DNA of 64,000 nt. It comes from Kosakonia sacchari SP1 (GTDB lineage Bacteria; Pseudomonadota; Gammaproteobacteria; Enterobacterales; Enterobacteriaceae). The first letter of the stretch is position 1. Every line of letters starts with the position of its first letter. The position numbers and the translations under genes were made by a program. Location: assembly GCF_000300455.3 (NCBI RefSeq), contig NZ_CP007215.2, positions 4,278,001 to 4,342,000 of the forward strand, read 5' to 3'. The notes under the pieces were generated by a model that saw nothing but the letters and a program-made list of their open reading frames with translations, was not told the DNA's origin and did no database searches. Below are positions 1-7,287 of the stretch, piece after piece.

Positions 1-1
1 G

Positions 2-415
2 GAGTTGGTGGAACAGTGTCGCACCATCGCACGTGAAACCGGCGCGCGCATCATGCTCACCGAGGATGTGGAAGAAGGCGTGCAGGGTGTCGATTTCCTC
101 TACACCGATGTGTGGGTGTCGATGGGCGAGCCAAAAGAAGCGTGGTCTGAGCGCGTCAGCCTGATGAAACCCTACCAGGTAAACGGTGCGGTGGTGAAAG
201 CCACCGGTAATCCGCAGGTGAAATTTATGCACTGCCTGCCCGCGTTTCATAACGAGCACACCAAAGTGGGCGGCGAGATCGAAATGGCGTATGGCCTGAA
301 AGGGCTGGAAGTCACCGAAGAGGTTTTCGAATCGCCTAACTCTATCGTTTTTGATGAAGCAGAAAACCGGATGCACACCATCAAAGCGGTGATGGTGGCA
401 ACCCTCGGCGACTAA
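2..415 (+). CDS. ornithine carbamoyltransferase, C-terminal part (5' end outside window)
   Basis: Catalyses ornithine plus carbamoyl phosphate to citrulline, or the reverse phosphorolysis in arginine fermentation. The open frame enters from the left edge, so only about the last 137 residues are present. The ornithine-binding motif HCLPAFH is visible, as are the SMGEP segment and the usual end of the family ([19 protein letters not shown]). Immediately downstream, in the same direction, are a YfcC-type permease and an ArgR-type regulator. That arrangement is typical of arginine deiminase (arcA-arcC-arcB) islands, so this is probably the catabolic paralogue (arcB-like) and not biosynthetic argI/argF. 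The upstream genes that would settle this are not in the window, so no symbol is assigned. Confidence 0.93.
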   Translation, partial: ELVEQCRTIARETGARIMLTEDVEEGVQGVDFLYTDVWVSMGEPKEAWSERVSLMKPYQVNGAVVKATGNPQVKFMHCLPAFHNEHTKVGGEIEMAYGLKGLEVTEEVFESPNSIVFDEAENRMHTIKAVMVATLGD

Positions 416-462
416 CCACTCCCCCTGCGCGCCGCGGGTGCGCCGGGGTCAAGGAGCACATC

Positions 463-1866
463 ATGGGCAAGTTCAAGTTCCCTTCCGCTTACACCATTCT
501 CTTTTTGTTGATTGCCATTGTCGCCGCGCTCAGTTGGGTGATCCCCGCCGGGCAATACCAGATGGCAATGAACCCAGCCCTCGGTAAAGAAGTACCGATT
601 GCCGGTACTTATGCGCATGTCGCCGCGCATCCTCAAGGGTTAATCGCGGTGATCATGGCACCAATAAGCGGCCTTTACGATCCCGATACCGGCCAGGCCG
701 GCGCAATCGATGTGGCGCTGTTTATTCTGATCATCGGCGGATTTCTGGGCATCGTCACCAAAACCGGTGCCATCGATGCCGGGATCGAGCGCGTCACCAC
801 CCGCTTGCGTGGCCGTGAAGAGTGGATGATCCCGATCCTGATGGCGCTGTTCGCCGCAGGCGGCACCATCTACGGTATGGCCGAAGAGTCGCTACCGTTT
901 TATACACTGCTGGTTCCCGTGATGCTCGCCGCCCGTTTTGATCCGGTTGTCGCCGCCTCCACCGTGCTGCTCGGCGCAGGGATCGGCACGCTCGGATCGA
1001 CCATCAACCCGTTCGCCACGGTGATCGCCGCCAACGCCGCCGGGATCCCGTTTACCCACGGCATTCTCCTGCGTGTCGCGCTGCTGGTGATTGGCTGGAT
1101 CATCTGTGTTGCCTGGGTGATGCGCTACGCCCGTAACGTGCGCGCCAACCCGGCGCTGTCGATCGTCGCCGACAAACAGGAAGAGGATCGCGCGTTTTTC
1201 CTCGGCAATAAGTCGCCGGAGATGCTCGAATTCACCCCGGTGCGCAAACTGATCCTGCTTATTTTCGCGCTGGCCTTTGTGGTGATGATCTACGGCGTGG
1301 CGGTGCTCGGCTGGTGGATGGCGCAGATCTCGGCGGTGTTTCTGGCAAGCGCCATCATCGTGGGTTTGATCGCCCGCATGAACGAAGAGGAGTTGACCTC
1401 AACATTTATCAACGGCGCGCGGGATCTGCTGGGCGTAGCGCTGATTATCGGCATTGCCCGCGGTATCGTAGTGATCATGGATAAAGGTATGATTACTCAT
1501 ACTATTTTGCACAGTGCCGAAGGCATGGTCAGCGGGTTATCCACCGTCGCGTTTATCAACGTTATGTACTGGCTGGAAGTGGTGCTGTCGTTCCTCGTGC
1601 CCTCGTCCTCCGGCCTTGCGGTGCTGACGATGCCGATTATGGCGCCGCTGGCCGATTTCGCTAACGTCAACCGCGATCTGGTCGTTACCGCGTACCAATC
1701 GGCGTCCGGCATCGTCAACCTGGTGACGCCTACGTCGGCGGTGGTGATGGGCGGGCTGGCTATCGCCCATGTCCCCTATGTGCGCTACCTGAAATGGGTC
1801 GCGCCATTGTTGGCGATACTGGCGGTGGTGATCATGGCGGCACTCAGCCTTGGCGCTCTGCTGTAG
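463..1866 (+). CDS. YfcC/DcuC-family membrane transporter, probable arginine/ornithine carrier
   Basis: A 467-residue polytopic inner-membrane protein starting MGKFKFPSAYTILFLL. It has about a dozen hydrophobic segments and the GTLGSTINPFAT and VPSSSGLAVLTMPI re-entrant-type motifs seen in YfcC-like members of the C4-dicarboxylate carrier (DcuC) superfamily. The start is set by an AAGGAG sequence just before ATG 463. It lies 47 bases after an ornithine carbamoyltransferase gene and before an argR-like gene. By context it is likely the arginine/ornithine exchanger of an arginine deiminase pathway. Substrate is inferred from neighbours only; related proteins have also been annotated as short-chain fatty acid or basic amino acid carriers. 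Confidence 0.85.
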   Translation: MGKFKFPSAYTILFLLIAIVAALSWVIPAGQYQMAMNPALGKEVPIAGTYAHVAAHPQGLIAVIMAPISGLYDPDTGQAGAIDVALFILIIGGFLGIVTKTGAIDAGIERVTTRLRGREEWMIPILMALFAAGGTIYGMAEESLPFYTLLVPVMLAARFDPVVAASTVLLGAGIGTLGSTINPFATVIAANAAGIPFTHGILLRVALLVIGWIICVAWVMRYARNVRANPALSIVADKQEEDRAFFLGNKSPEMLEFTPVRKLILLIFALAFVVMIYGVAVLGWWMAQISAVFLASAIIVGLIARMNEEELTSTFINGARDLLGVALIIGIARGIVVIMDKGMITHTILHSAEGMVSGLSTVAFINVMYWLEVVLSFLVPSSSGLAVLTMPIMAPLADFANVNRDLVVTAYQSASGIVNLVTPTSAVVMGGLAIAHVPYVRYLKWVAPLLAILAVVIMAALSLGALL

Positions 1867-1869
1867 CGC

Positions 1870-1938
1870 GCCGGGTGGCGCTTTGCTTACCCGGTCTGTG
1901 GATAATATACAGGCCCGGTAAGCATGGCGTTGCCGGGC
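1870..1938. repeat. pair of inverted REP-like palindromes (BIME-like)
   Basis: Two 25-base units, 1870-1894 and 1914-1938, face each other. The first begins GCCGGGTGGCG and ends TTACCCGG; the second begins CCCGGTAAGCATGGC and ends GCCGGGC. Both resemble enterobacterial REP units, a GCCGGRTGGCG...TTATCCGGC type palindrome. They sit between the permease stop codon and the argR-like gene, so they could stabilise the upstream transcript or attenuate read-through. A TTTTG stretch follows the second unit. Confidence 0.65.
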
Positions 1939-1970
1939 GTTTTGTTTCGGCAACCAATACGGGAAAAGAG

Positions 1971-2450
1971 ATGATGGAATATGGAGATTATTCACCGAAA
2001 GAGCAGCTACAACTGGCGGTCTGCCAGCGCCTGATTAGCGAAAAAAGTTATCTTTCACAGGAGGAGATCCGCCGCGATTTGCAGCGCCACGGCTTCGACA
2101 GTATCAGCCAGTCCACCGTTTCTCGCCTGTTGACGCTGCTCGGTGTAATCAAAATCCGCAACGCCAAAGGACAAAAAATTTATTCGCTGAATCCGCAGTT
2201 GCGCCCGGTGCCGGACGCCGCCCGCTCCGTCTCCGAAATGGTGGTTAGCGTTGAGCATAATAGCGAATTTATCCTTATTCACACCGTGGCGGGATATGGC
2301 CGCGCAGTGGCACGTATTCTGGATTACCACCAGTTGCCGGAGATCCTCGGCGTAGTGGCAGGAAGCAGTATCGTCTGGGTCGCGCCAAGAATCGTGAAGC
2401 ACACGGCGCTGGTGCATAAGCAAATTAATTATTTACTTAGAACGCATTAA
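1971..2450 (+). CDS. ArgR-family transcriptional regulator with altered arginine-binding motif
   Basis: A 159-residue protein, close to the 156 of ArgR. The N-terminal winged helix (about residues 1-75) keeps the SQSTVSRLLTLLGVIKIRNAKG segment typical of ArgR DNA recognition. The C-terminal oligomerisation/arginine-binding half (about 85-159) is recognisable by IHTVAGYGRAVARILD. The ArgR signature GTIAGDDT reads GVVAGSSI here, so both aspartates of the arginine site are replaced by serine. Start chosen at ATG 1971 (ATG 1974 is equally possible) next to GGGAAAAGAG; a longer frame upstream runs through the REP pair and is unlikely to be translated. Last gene of the arginine cluster; it probably regulates it. 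Confidence 0.85.
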   Translation: MMEYGDYSPKEQLQLAVCQRLISEKSYLSQEEIRRDLQRHGFDSISQSTVSRLLTLLGVIKIRNAKGQKIYSLNPQLRPVPDAARSVSEMVVSVEHNSEFILIHTVAGYGRAVARILDYHQLPEILGVVAGSSIVWVAPRIVKHTALVHKQINYLLRTH

Positions 2451-2496
2451 TATTCAAAGAGAACCGTTTGCATTGCGTAAAATGTGCATCAATCGC

Positions 2497-2537
2497 TTGA
2501 TCCGCGAAAACAGCTGCGTATAATCCGGGACAATTTG
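2497..2537 (+). promoter_or_regulatory. pyrBI promoter with UTP-sensing initial transcribed region
   Basis: TTGATC at 2497-2502 and a perfect TATAAT at 2519-2524, 16 bases apart. The predicted start falls at AATTTG (2532-2537), the same initially transcribed sequence as E. coli pyrBI. In E. coli, high UTP there causes reiterative U addition and abortive release. The identity of the sequence is seen; the mechanism is carried over from the E. coli operon. Confidence 0.8.
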
Positions 2538-2549
2538 CCGGGAGGAAGC

Positions 2550-2696
2550 ATGAACCAGTGTGTACGACAAACTGTCTTACCGCGTCTGAAAAAAGGCGCT
2601 GGCCTGCCGTTTTCCTTCCCGTTGATCACCGAATTCCACAGCCCCTCTATTGAGGGGCTTTTTTTTGCGCAGTCGTCAGGAGATAACCATGGCTAA
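2550..2696 (+). CDS. pyrL: pyrBI operon leader peptide
   Basis: A 48-codon leader starting [18 protein letters not shown], clearly homologous to E. coli PyrL (44 aa). It is preceded by GGAGGAA. Translation of this frame is coupled to transcription through the U-rich pause region. When UTP is low, the ribosome follows polymerase closely and prevents the attenuator hairpin at 2641-2666 from forming. The frame runs through the attenuator and overlaps the first bases of pyrB (start 2689), as in related enterobacteria. Confidence 0.9.
   Translation: MNQCVRQTVLPRLKKGAGLPFSFPLITEFHSPSIEGLFFAQSSGDNHG
2641..2666 (+). terminator. pyrBI attenuator
   Basis: A 7-bp GC-rich stem, GCCCCTC/GAGGGGC with a TATT loop, followed by eight T. 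It lies inside the 3' part of pyrL and 23 bases before pyrB, the position expected of the UTP-controlled intrinsic attenuator. Confidence 0.92.
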
Positions 2697-3624
2697 CCCG
2701 CTATATCAGAAACATATCATTTCCATAAACGATCTCAGCCGCGAAGAACTCGAACTGGTGCTACACACCGCCGCACGACTGAAGGCCAACCCGCAGCCGG
2801 AGTTGCTCAAGCATAAAGTGATCGCCAGTTGCTTCTTTGAAGCCTCCACCCGCACGCGTTTATCGTTTGAAACCTCCATGCACCGCCTCGGCGCGAGCGT
2901 GGTCGGTTTCTCCGACAGCAGCAACACGTCGCTGGGCAAAAAAGGCGAAACGCTGGCCGACACCATTTCGGTGATCAGTACCTATGTGGACGCTATTGTG
3001 ATGCGCCATCCGCAGGAGGGCGCGGCGCGACTGGCAACCGAGTTTTCCGGCGGCATTCCGGTGCTCAACGCCGGTGACGGAGCTAACCAGCATCCGACGC
3101 AAACGCTGCTCGATCTGTTCACGATTCAGGAAACGCAAAGCCGCCTTGAGAACCTCAATATCGCGATGGTTGGCGACCTGAAATATGGCCGCACTGTCCA
3201 TTCGCTGGCGCAGGCGCTGGCGAAATTCAGCGGCAACCGCTTCTACTTTATCGCCCCGGACGCGCTGGCGATGCCGCAGTACATTCTCGATATGCTGGAC
3301 GAAAAAGGCATGGCCTGGAGCGTACACGCCAGCATCGAAGAGGTGATGGCAGAGGTGGATATTCTCTATATGACGCGCGTGCAGAAAGAGCGTCTGGACC
3401 CGTCGGAATACGCCAACGTCAAAGCTCAATTTGTTCTGCGCGCCAGCGACTTAACCAACGCGCGCAGCAATATGAAGGTGCTGCACCCACTGCCGCGCGT
3501 GGATGAAATTACTACCGACGTGGATAAAACGCCGCACGCCTGGTATTTCCAGCAGGCCGGTAACGGCATCTTCGCGCGCCAGGCTCTGCTGGCGCTGGTT
3601 CTCAATCGCGATTTGGCGCTGTAA
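2689..3624 (+). CDS. pyrB: aspartate carbamoyltransferase catalytic subunit
   Basis: Makes N-carbamoyl-L-aspartate from carbamoyl phosphate and aspartate, the committed step of pyrimidine synthesis, as part of the c6r6 holoenzyme. The product is 311 residues, identical in length to E. coli PyrB. It shows the carbamoyl-phosphate motif [12 protein letters not shown], the 80s-loop [17 protein letters not shown] and the aspartate-domain LHPLPRVDE. The start at ATG 2689 gives [10 protein letters not shown], the same N-terminus as E. coli; it lies after AGGAGATAACC and overlaps the pyrL end. pyrI follows 11 bases later. Expression is controlled by the attenuator upstream. Confidence 0.98.
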   Translation: MANPLYQKHIISINDLSREELELVLHTAARLKANPQPELLKHKVIASCFFEASTRTRLSFETSMHRLGASVVGFSDSSNTSLGKKGETLADTISVISTYVDAIVMRHPQEGAARLATEFSGGIPVLNAGDGANQHPTQTLLDLFTIQETQSRLENLNIAMVGDLKYGRTVHSLAQALAKFSGNRFYFIAPDALAMPQYILDMLDEKGMAWSVHASIEEVMAEVDILYMTRVQKERLDPSEYANVKAQFVLRASDLTNARSNMKVLHPLPRVDEITTDVDKTPHAWYFQQAGNGIFARQALLALVLNRDLAL

Positions 3625-3635
3625 GGAGAGAGACA

Positions 3636-4097
3636 ATGACACACGATAACAAACTGCAGGTCGAAGCCATCAAACGCGGCACCGTGATTGACCACATTCC
3701 CGCCCGCGTCGGGTTTAAACTGCTGACGCTGTTTAAGCTGACAGAAACCGACCAGCGCATCACCATCGGCCTGAATCTGCCGTCCGGCGAGATGGGGCGC
3801 AAAGATTTGATCAAGATCGAGAACACGTTTCTTACCGACGAGCAGGTAAACCAACTGGCGCTGTACGCACCGCAAGCCACCGTTAACCGCATTGATGAGT
3901 ATGAAGTGGTGGGTAAATCGCGCCCGAGCCTGCCGGAGCGCATCACTGGCGTGCTGGTGTGCCCGAACAGCAACTGCATCAGCCATGCTGAACCGGTTGC
4001 CTCCAGCTTTGCGGTGAAAAAACGTGAAAGCGACATCGCGCTGAAGTGTAAATATTGTGAGAAAGAGTTCTCGCACCATGTGGTGCTGGCTAACTAA
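3636..4097 (+). CDS. pyrI: aspartate carbamoyltransferase regulatory subunit
   Basis: A 153-residue regulatory chain. The N-terminal allosteric domain (about 1-100) binds ATP, CTP and UTP. The C-terminal domain carries the structural zinc site Cys109, Cys114, Cys138 and Cys141 (CPNSNC and CKYC), through which it contacts PyrB. The length matches E. coli PyrI. An AAGGAGAGAGAC ribosome-binding site precedes ATG 3636. Cotranscribed with pyrB. Confidence 0.98.
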   Translation: MTHDNKLQVEAIKRGTVIDHIPARVGFKLLTLFKLTETDQRITIGLNLPSGEMGRKDLIKIENTFLTDEQVNQLALYAPQATVNRIDEYEVVGKSRPSLPERITGVLVCPNSNCISHAEPVASSFAVKKRESDIALKCKYCEKEFSHHVVLAN

Positions 4098-4171
4098 TTG
4101 CGGTTGGTATTGCGTTTTTCCCTCCCTATAATGGGGCGGAACCTCAATACCGCTGTCATTCAGGAGTTATT

Positions 4172-4558
4172 ATGACCAAAGTTATCGCCACGGAAAACGC
4201 GCCAGCAGCGATTGGCCCTTATGTTCAAGCTGTTGATCTTGGCAACATGATCCTGACCTCGGGTCAGATCCCGGTTGATCCGAAAACCGGTAGCGTACCG
4301 GAAGATGTGGCGGCGCAAGCACGTCAGTCGCTGGACAACGTGAAAGCGATTGTTGAAGCGGCGGGTCTGAAAGTGGGCGACATCGTGAAAACCACCGTTT
4401 TCGTGAAAGATCTCAACGATTTCGCTACTGTTAACGCCACGTATGAAGCCTTTTTCAATGAACATAACGCCAGCTTCCCGGCGCGTTCCTGCGTGGAAGT
4501 CGCGCGTCTGCCAAAAGACGTGAAAATCGAGATTGAAGCCATCGCCGTTCGCCGTTAA
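4172..4558 (+). CDS. ridA: 2-iminobutanoate/2-iminopropanoate deaminase
   Basis: A 128-residue RidA (YjgF/YER057c/UK114) protein. It hydrolyses reactive enamine/imine intermediates released by PLP enzymes such as threonine dehydratase, protecting branched-chain amino acid synthesis and other PLP enzymes. The active-site Arg105 is seen in SFPARSCVEVARLP, and the GQIP and YEAFF blocks are conserved. It has its own ribosome-binding site (CAGGAG) and follows pyrI by 74 bases, as in E. coli, where it may be read as part of, or just after, the pyr operon. Confidence 0.97.
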   Translation: MTKVIATENAPAAIGPYVQAVDLGNMILTSGQIPVDPKTGSVPEDVAAQARQSLDNVKAIVEAAGLKVGDIVKTTVFVKDLNDFATVNATYEAFFNEHNASFPARSCVEVARLPKDVKIEIEAIAVRR

Positions 4559-4579
4559 TGGCGGCTAAGCGAGAGATAA

Positions 4580-4604
4580 AAGGCAGCTTACGCTGCCTTT
4601 TTTA
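4580..4604 (+). terminator. intrinsic terminator after ridA
   Basis: AAGGCAGC-TTAC-GCTGCCTT stem-loop followed by a T-rich run, 21 bases after the ridA stop codon. The preceding A run may let it work for the opposite strand as well. Confidence 0.9.
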
Positions 4605-4745
4605 TTGCCCACTTAAAACGTAACCGGTTTTTGGCTCTGCCCGCTTACCTTTAAATTTAAATCTCACAGGCTGTCAGAGGTTTCTTTTGAAGAAGTGGGT
4701 ACACCCTTCCAGGGAATCAATTTATTACGCTTATCACCCTGGCGT

Positions 4746-7130
4746 TCACCGGTTGCGCGTGGCGCGCAACAGTTTTTCCAACGGATAGACCGCCGCTATC
4801 ACCACTTCGTCCTGAATTTGCGCCGCGTTATCCAGCTCGCGCTGAATAGACGCTATCTCGCCATCGTCCAGCGTCCCCTGACGCGCTACCAAATCCGTCA
4901 GCCGCAGCCCAATAGTGGCGAGCTTATCCACCTGCAAAATCACCGGACGCATCGCTTTTAGCTGATAATTGCTGTCGCTGAGCGCCAGCGCGTCGCTGGT
5001 GTTACCCTGCCAGCGGCTAAAGAGGTGGCGCAGCGCCACCGCGCTGGTGTTGTCTTCCGCATCGCTCACCAGTCTGTCGACCCACTGGTTCATCTGGCGA
5101 ACGGTACTGCTCTCCGGTGCCAGCGCATCGGCAAAGCGGTTCAGCGGCTCGAACTGATGATAGTTACTGGCCTGGAATTTCAGATGCTGGCGCGTGTAGT
5201 AATGCGCCGGTTCGACAGACTGGGCGAGGATTTGCAGCGGCAATGTATCGGCGCTGTTCGCAAGGCGCATGAACTGCGCCAGTTGCTGGCTATGTTGTTG
5301 CAGGCCGACTGATACCGTCGACCAGCTGTCCATCGCCTGCAAACGGCTGTACATGTTGTCGGTGTCATTCACATCCTGCGCCGACCATAAACGTTCCGCC
5401 ACGGCAAACGCGCGCGGCCACAGTTTGATATCCAGCACCGGCGCGACCACATTTTCCGCCCACAACGCGGCTTCGCCACCGAGCAAATTCGCCTGCTGGC
5501 TGGCGTCCGGTACGGCGGGCTCAACCCCTTTCGGCACTTCGTTTAGCCTCGCGCCGGTGACTGGATAGCGCGCGTTGCCCAGCAAGAAGTAACCGCCAAG
5601 TTTATCGTCGGTGAGGGTGATAACCGGGCGGGTTTCGCCCATCCATGTATCGACGACAAAACTCACCTGGCGATCGCTGCGCCAGTCGATATGCTGCACG
5701 GCGCGGCGGGATTTGCCTTTGAAATCAATAAATCCGCGCCATCCACTTTCGCCTTTCACCAGCGTAAACGTCCCTTCCACCGGGCTGCCTTTCAGGCGCG
5801 GCATCGAAAACGACCAGCTTTGCGCACTGTCGTTATCGGCAATCACATCCACACCATTTAAGCCCTGCGGCACAATCTCATTGCGGTAGTGATAGGCGGT
5901 GTACTGCGGCTGATCGAGGTAAAAACCGGTAGAGAGAATGCCTTTGTAACCCTGCTTTGCCACCTCGCCCAGCGCGTCCTGTCCCTGCCAGGACTGGATA
6001 ACAATGCTTTTGGGCAGATCCGGGTGGAAGATCTCATCCCAGCCCACCATCTGGCGCTGATGTTTTTCGAGGATCGCCTCCAGTTTGCGGTTGAAATAGG
6101 CTTGCAACGCATGGCTGTCGGTAAGTTTGTTGTCGCGCATAAATTGCTGGATAGCCGGGTTGTTTTTCCACTGCGTATCGTCCACCTCATCGCCGCCGAT
6201 ATGCAGATACGCATCCGGGAAGATCGCCGCCAGTTCGCTGACCATCGCCTCCGCAAAGGCGTAAGTCGCCGCTTTTGTCGGATCAAGCACCGGTTTCAGC
6301 ACACCCCAGTGGCGCTCCATCTGATACGGCCCCGGCGCACTCATCAGTTCCGGGTAGGCGACGGCAATCGCCGACGCGTGGCCTGGCATGTCGATTTCCG
6401 GCACCACGCGGATGCCGCGCGTTGTGGCGTAGCGCACCACATCGCGCATTTGTTCTTCGCTGTAAAAGAGACCATCGCTGGCAAGCTGCGTCAGTTTGGG
6501 GTAGCGCTTCGAGCTAAAACGCCAGCCCTGGTCGTCGGTTAAATGCCAGTGCAGCACGTTCAGTTTCGCCGCCGCCATGCCGTCGATCTGCCGTTTGATA
6601 TCCTCGACCGGCATAAAATGACGGGCAGAATCGAGCAGCAAACCACGCCACGGGAAGCGCGGCGCATCGTCAATGGTCACCCACGGCAAGGTGGTATTTT
6701 CCGTGCCGTTTTGTATCAGCTGGAGCAACGTTTCCATGGCACGCAGCGCGCCAAAGCGGGTATTGGCGGCGATCTGCACGCCATTCGCATCACTGGTCAG
6801 CGTGTAGTGCTCATCGCTACCCAGCTTCGGCAGCGGTGCCACTTTTTTGGCAATGGTGATGGTAATTGTGGGATGTTGCGGTTTTTCGGCCTGCGGTTGT
6901 AGCGTCCAGCCGGTTTGCCGGGCGATGCGCTGGCGCAATCGCGTAACGGCGTCGCCCAGATCGTCGCCGCTGACGCTGACAGAGAGCGTGTCCGTCAGAA
7001 CCAGCGAGCCCTGTGTTGCCGGACGTTCAACCTTGGCCGGCCACGGCATCAGTGGCAAGTCGCCTGTGGGCGCAGCAAAAGCGGAAGAACCGAGCAGCAA
7101 CCCGGCAGTTAACAGGCTGTAACGCAACAT
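4746..7130 (-). CDS. exported beta-N-acetylhexosaminidase, GH20 family
   Basis: A 794-residue glycoside hydrolase predicted to release terminal GlcNAc/GalNAc from chitooligosaccharides or glycans. A signal peptide spans about residues 1-20 (LLLGSSAFA-A). The N-terminal GH20b-type domain covers about 25-155 and the TIM-barrel GH20 domain starts near 156 (FPWRGLLLDSARHF). The substrate-assisted catalytic pair is Asp314-Glu315 in HIGGDEVDD. The C-terminal third is less conserved. The gene is alone on the minus strand between ridA and mgtA, a position that is empty in E. coli K-12. It is probably periplasmic or outer-membrane associated. Confidence 0.93.
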   Translation of the reverse strand: MLRYSLLTAGLLLGSSAFAAPTGDLPLMPWPAKVERPATQGSLVLTDTLSVSVSGDDLGDAVTRLRQRIARQTGWTLQPQAEKPQHPTITITIAKKVAPLPKLGSDEHYTLTSDANGVQIAANTRFGALRAMETLLQLIQNGTENTTLPWVTIDDAPRFPWRGLLLDSARHFMPVEDIKRQIDGMAAAKLNVLHWHLTDDQGWRFSSKRYPKLTQLASDGLFYSEEQMRDVVRYATTRGIRVVPEIDMPGHASAIAVAYPELMSAPGPYQMERHWGVLKPVLDPTKAATYAFAEAMVSELAAIFPDAYLHIGGDEVDDTQWKNNPAIQQFMRDNKLTDSHALQAYFNRKLEAILEKHQRQMVGWDEIFHPDLPKSIVIQSWQGQDALGEVAKQGYKGILSTGFYLDQPQYTAYHYRNEIVPQGLNGVDVIADNDSAQSWSFSMPRLKGSPVEGTFTLVKGESGWRGFIDFKGKSRRAVQHIDWRSDRQVSFVVDTWMGETRPVITLTDDKLGGYFLLGNARYPVTGARLNEVPKGVEPAVPDASQQANLLGGEAALWAENVVAPVLDIKLWPRAFAVAERLWSAQDVNDTDNMYSRLQAMDSWSTVSVGLQQHSQQLAQFMRLANSADTLPLQILAQSVEPAHYYTRQHLKFQASNYHQFEPLNRFADALAPESSTVRQMNQWVDRLVSDAEDNTSAVALRHLFSRWQGNTSDALALSDSNYQLKAMRPVILQVDKLATIGLRLTDLVARQGTLDDGEIASIQRELDNAAQIQDEVVIAAVYPLEKLLRATRNR

Positions 7131-7244
7131 AAATGTTCCTTCAGACGACGTCAGGCGAGGGAAAACATTTTGTTAACATGCGCCCTCAGGAGCGTCAAGC
7201 ACGCCGGGCGACAGGGATCACAGCTTGTGGGAATTGAGAGAAAT

Positions 7245-7275
7245 ACCCGGCCTGCGTGCTAAGCACAAGCCGGGT
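7245..7275. terminator. bidirectional hairpin downstream of mgtA
   Basis: A long imperfect stem (ACCCGGC...GCCGGGT with an inner GTGC/GCAC) lies 12 bases after the mgtA stop codon and upstream of the hexosaminidase gene. There is no strong T run, so its terminator function is likely but not certain. Confidence 0.55.
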
Positions 7276-7287
7276 TCAGGAGAAGGT

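Noticed and set aside
1897-1905. DnaA-box sequence TGTGGATAA between the REP units
   Set aside because: A single isolated match in the loop between two palindromes, with no replication or nrd-type context; probably chance.
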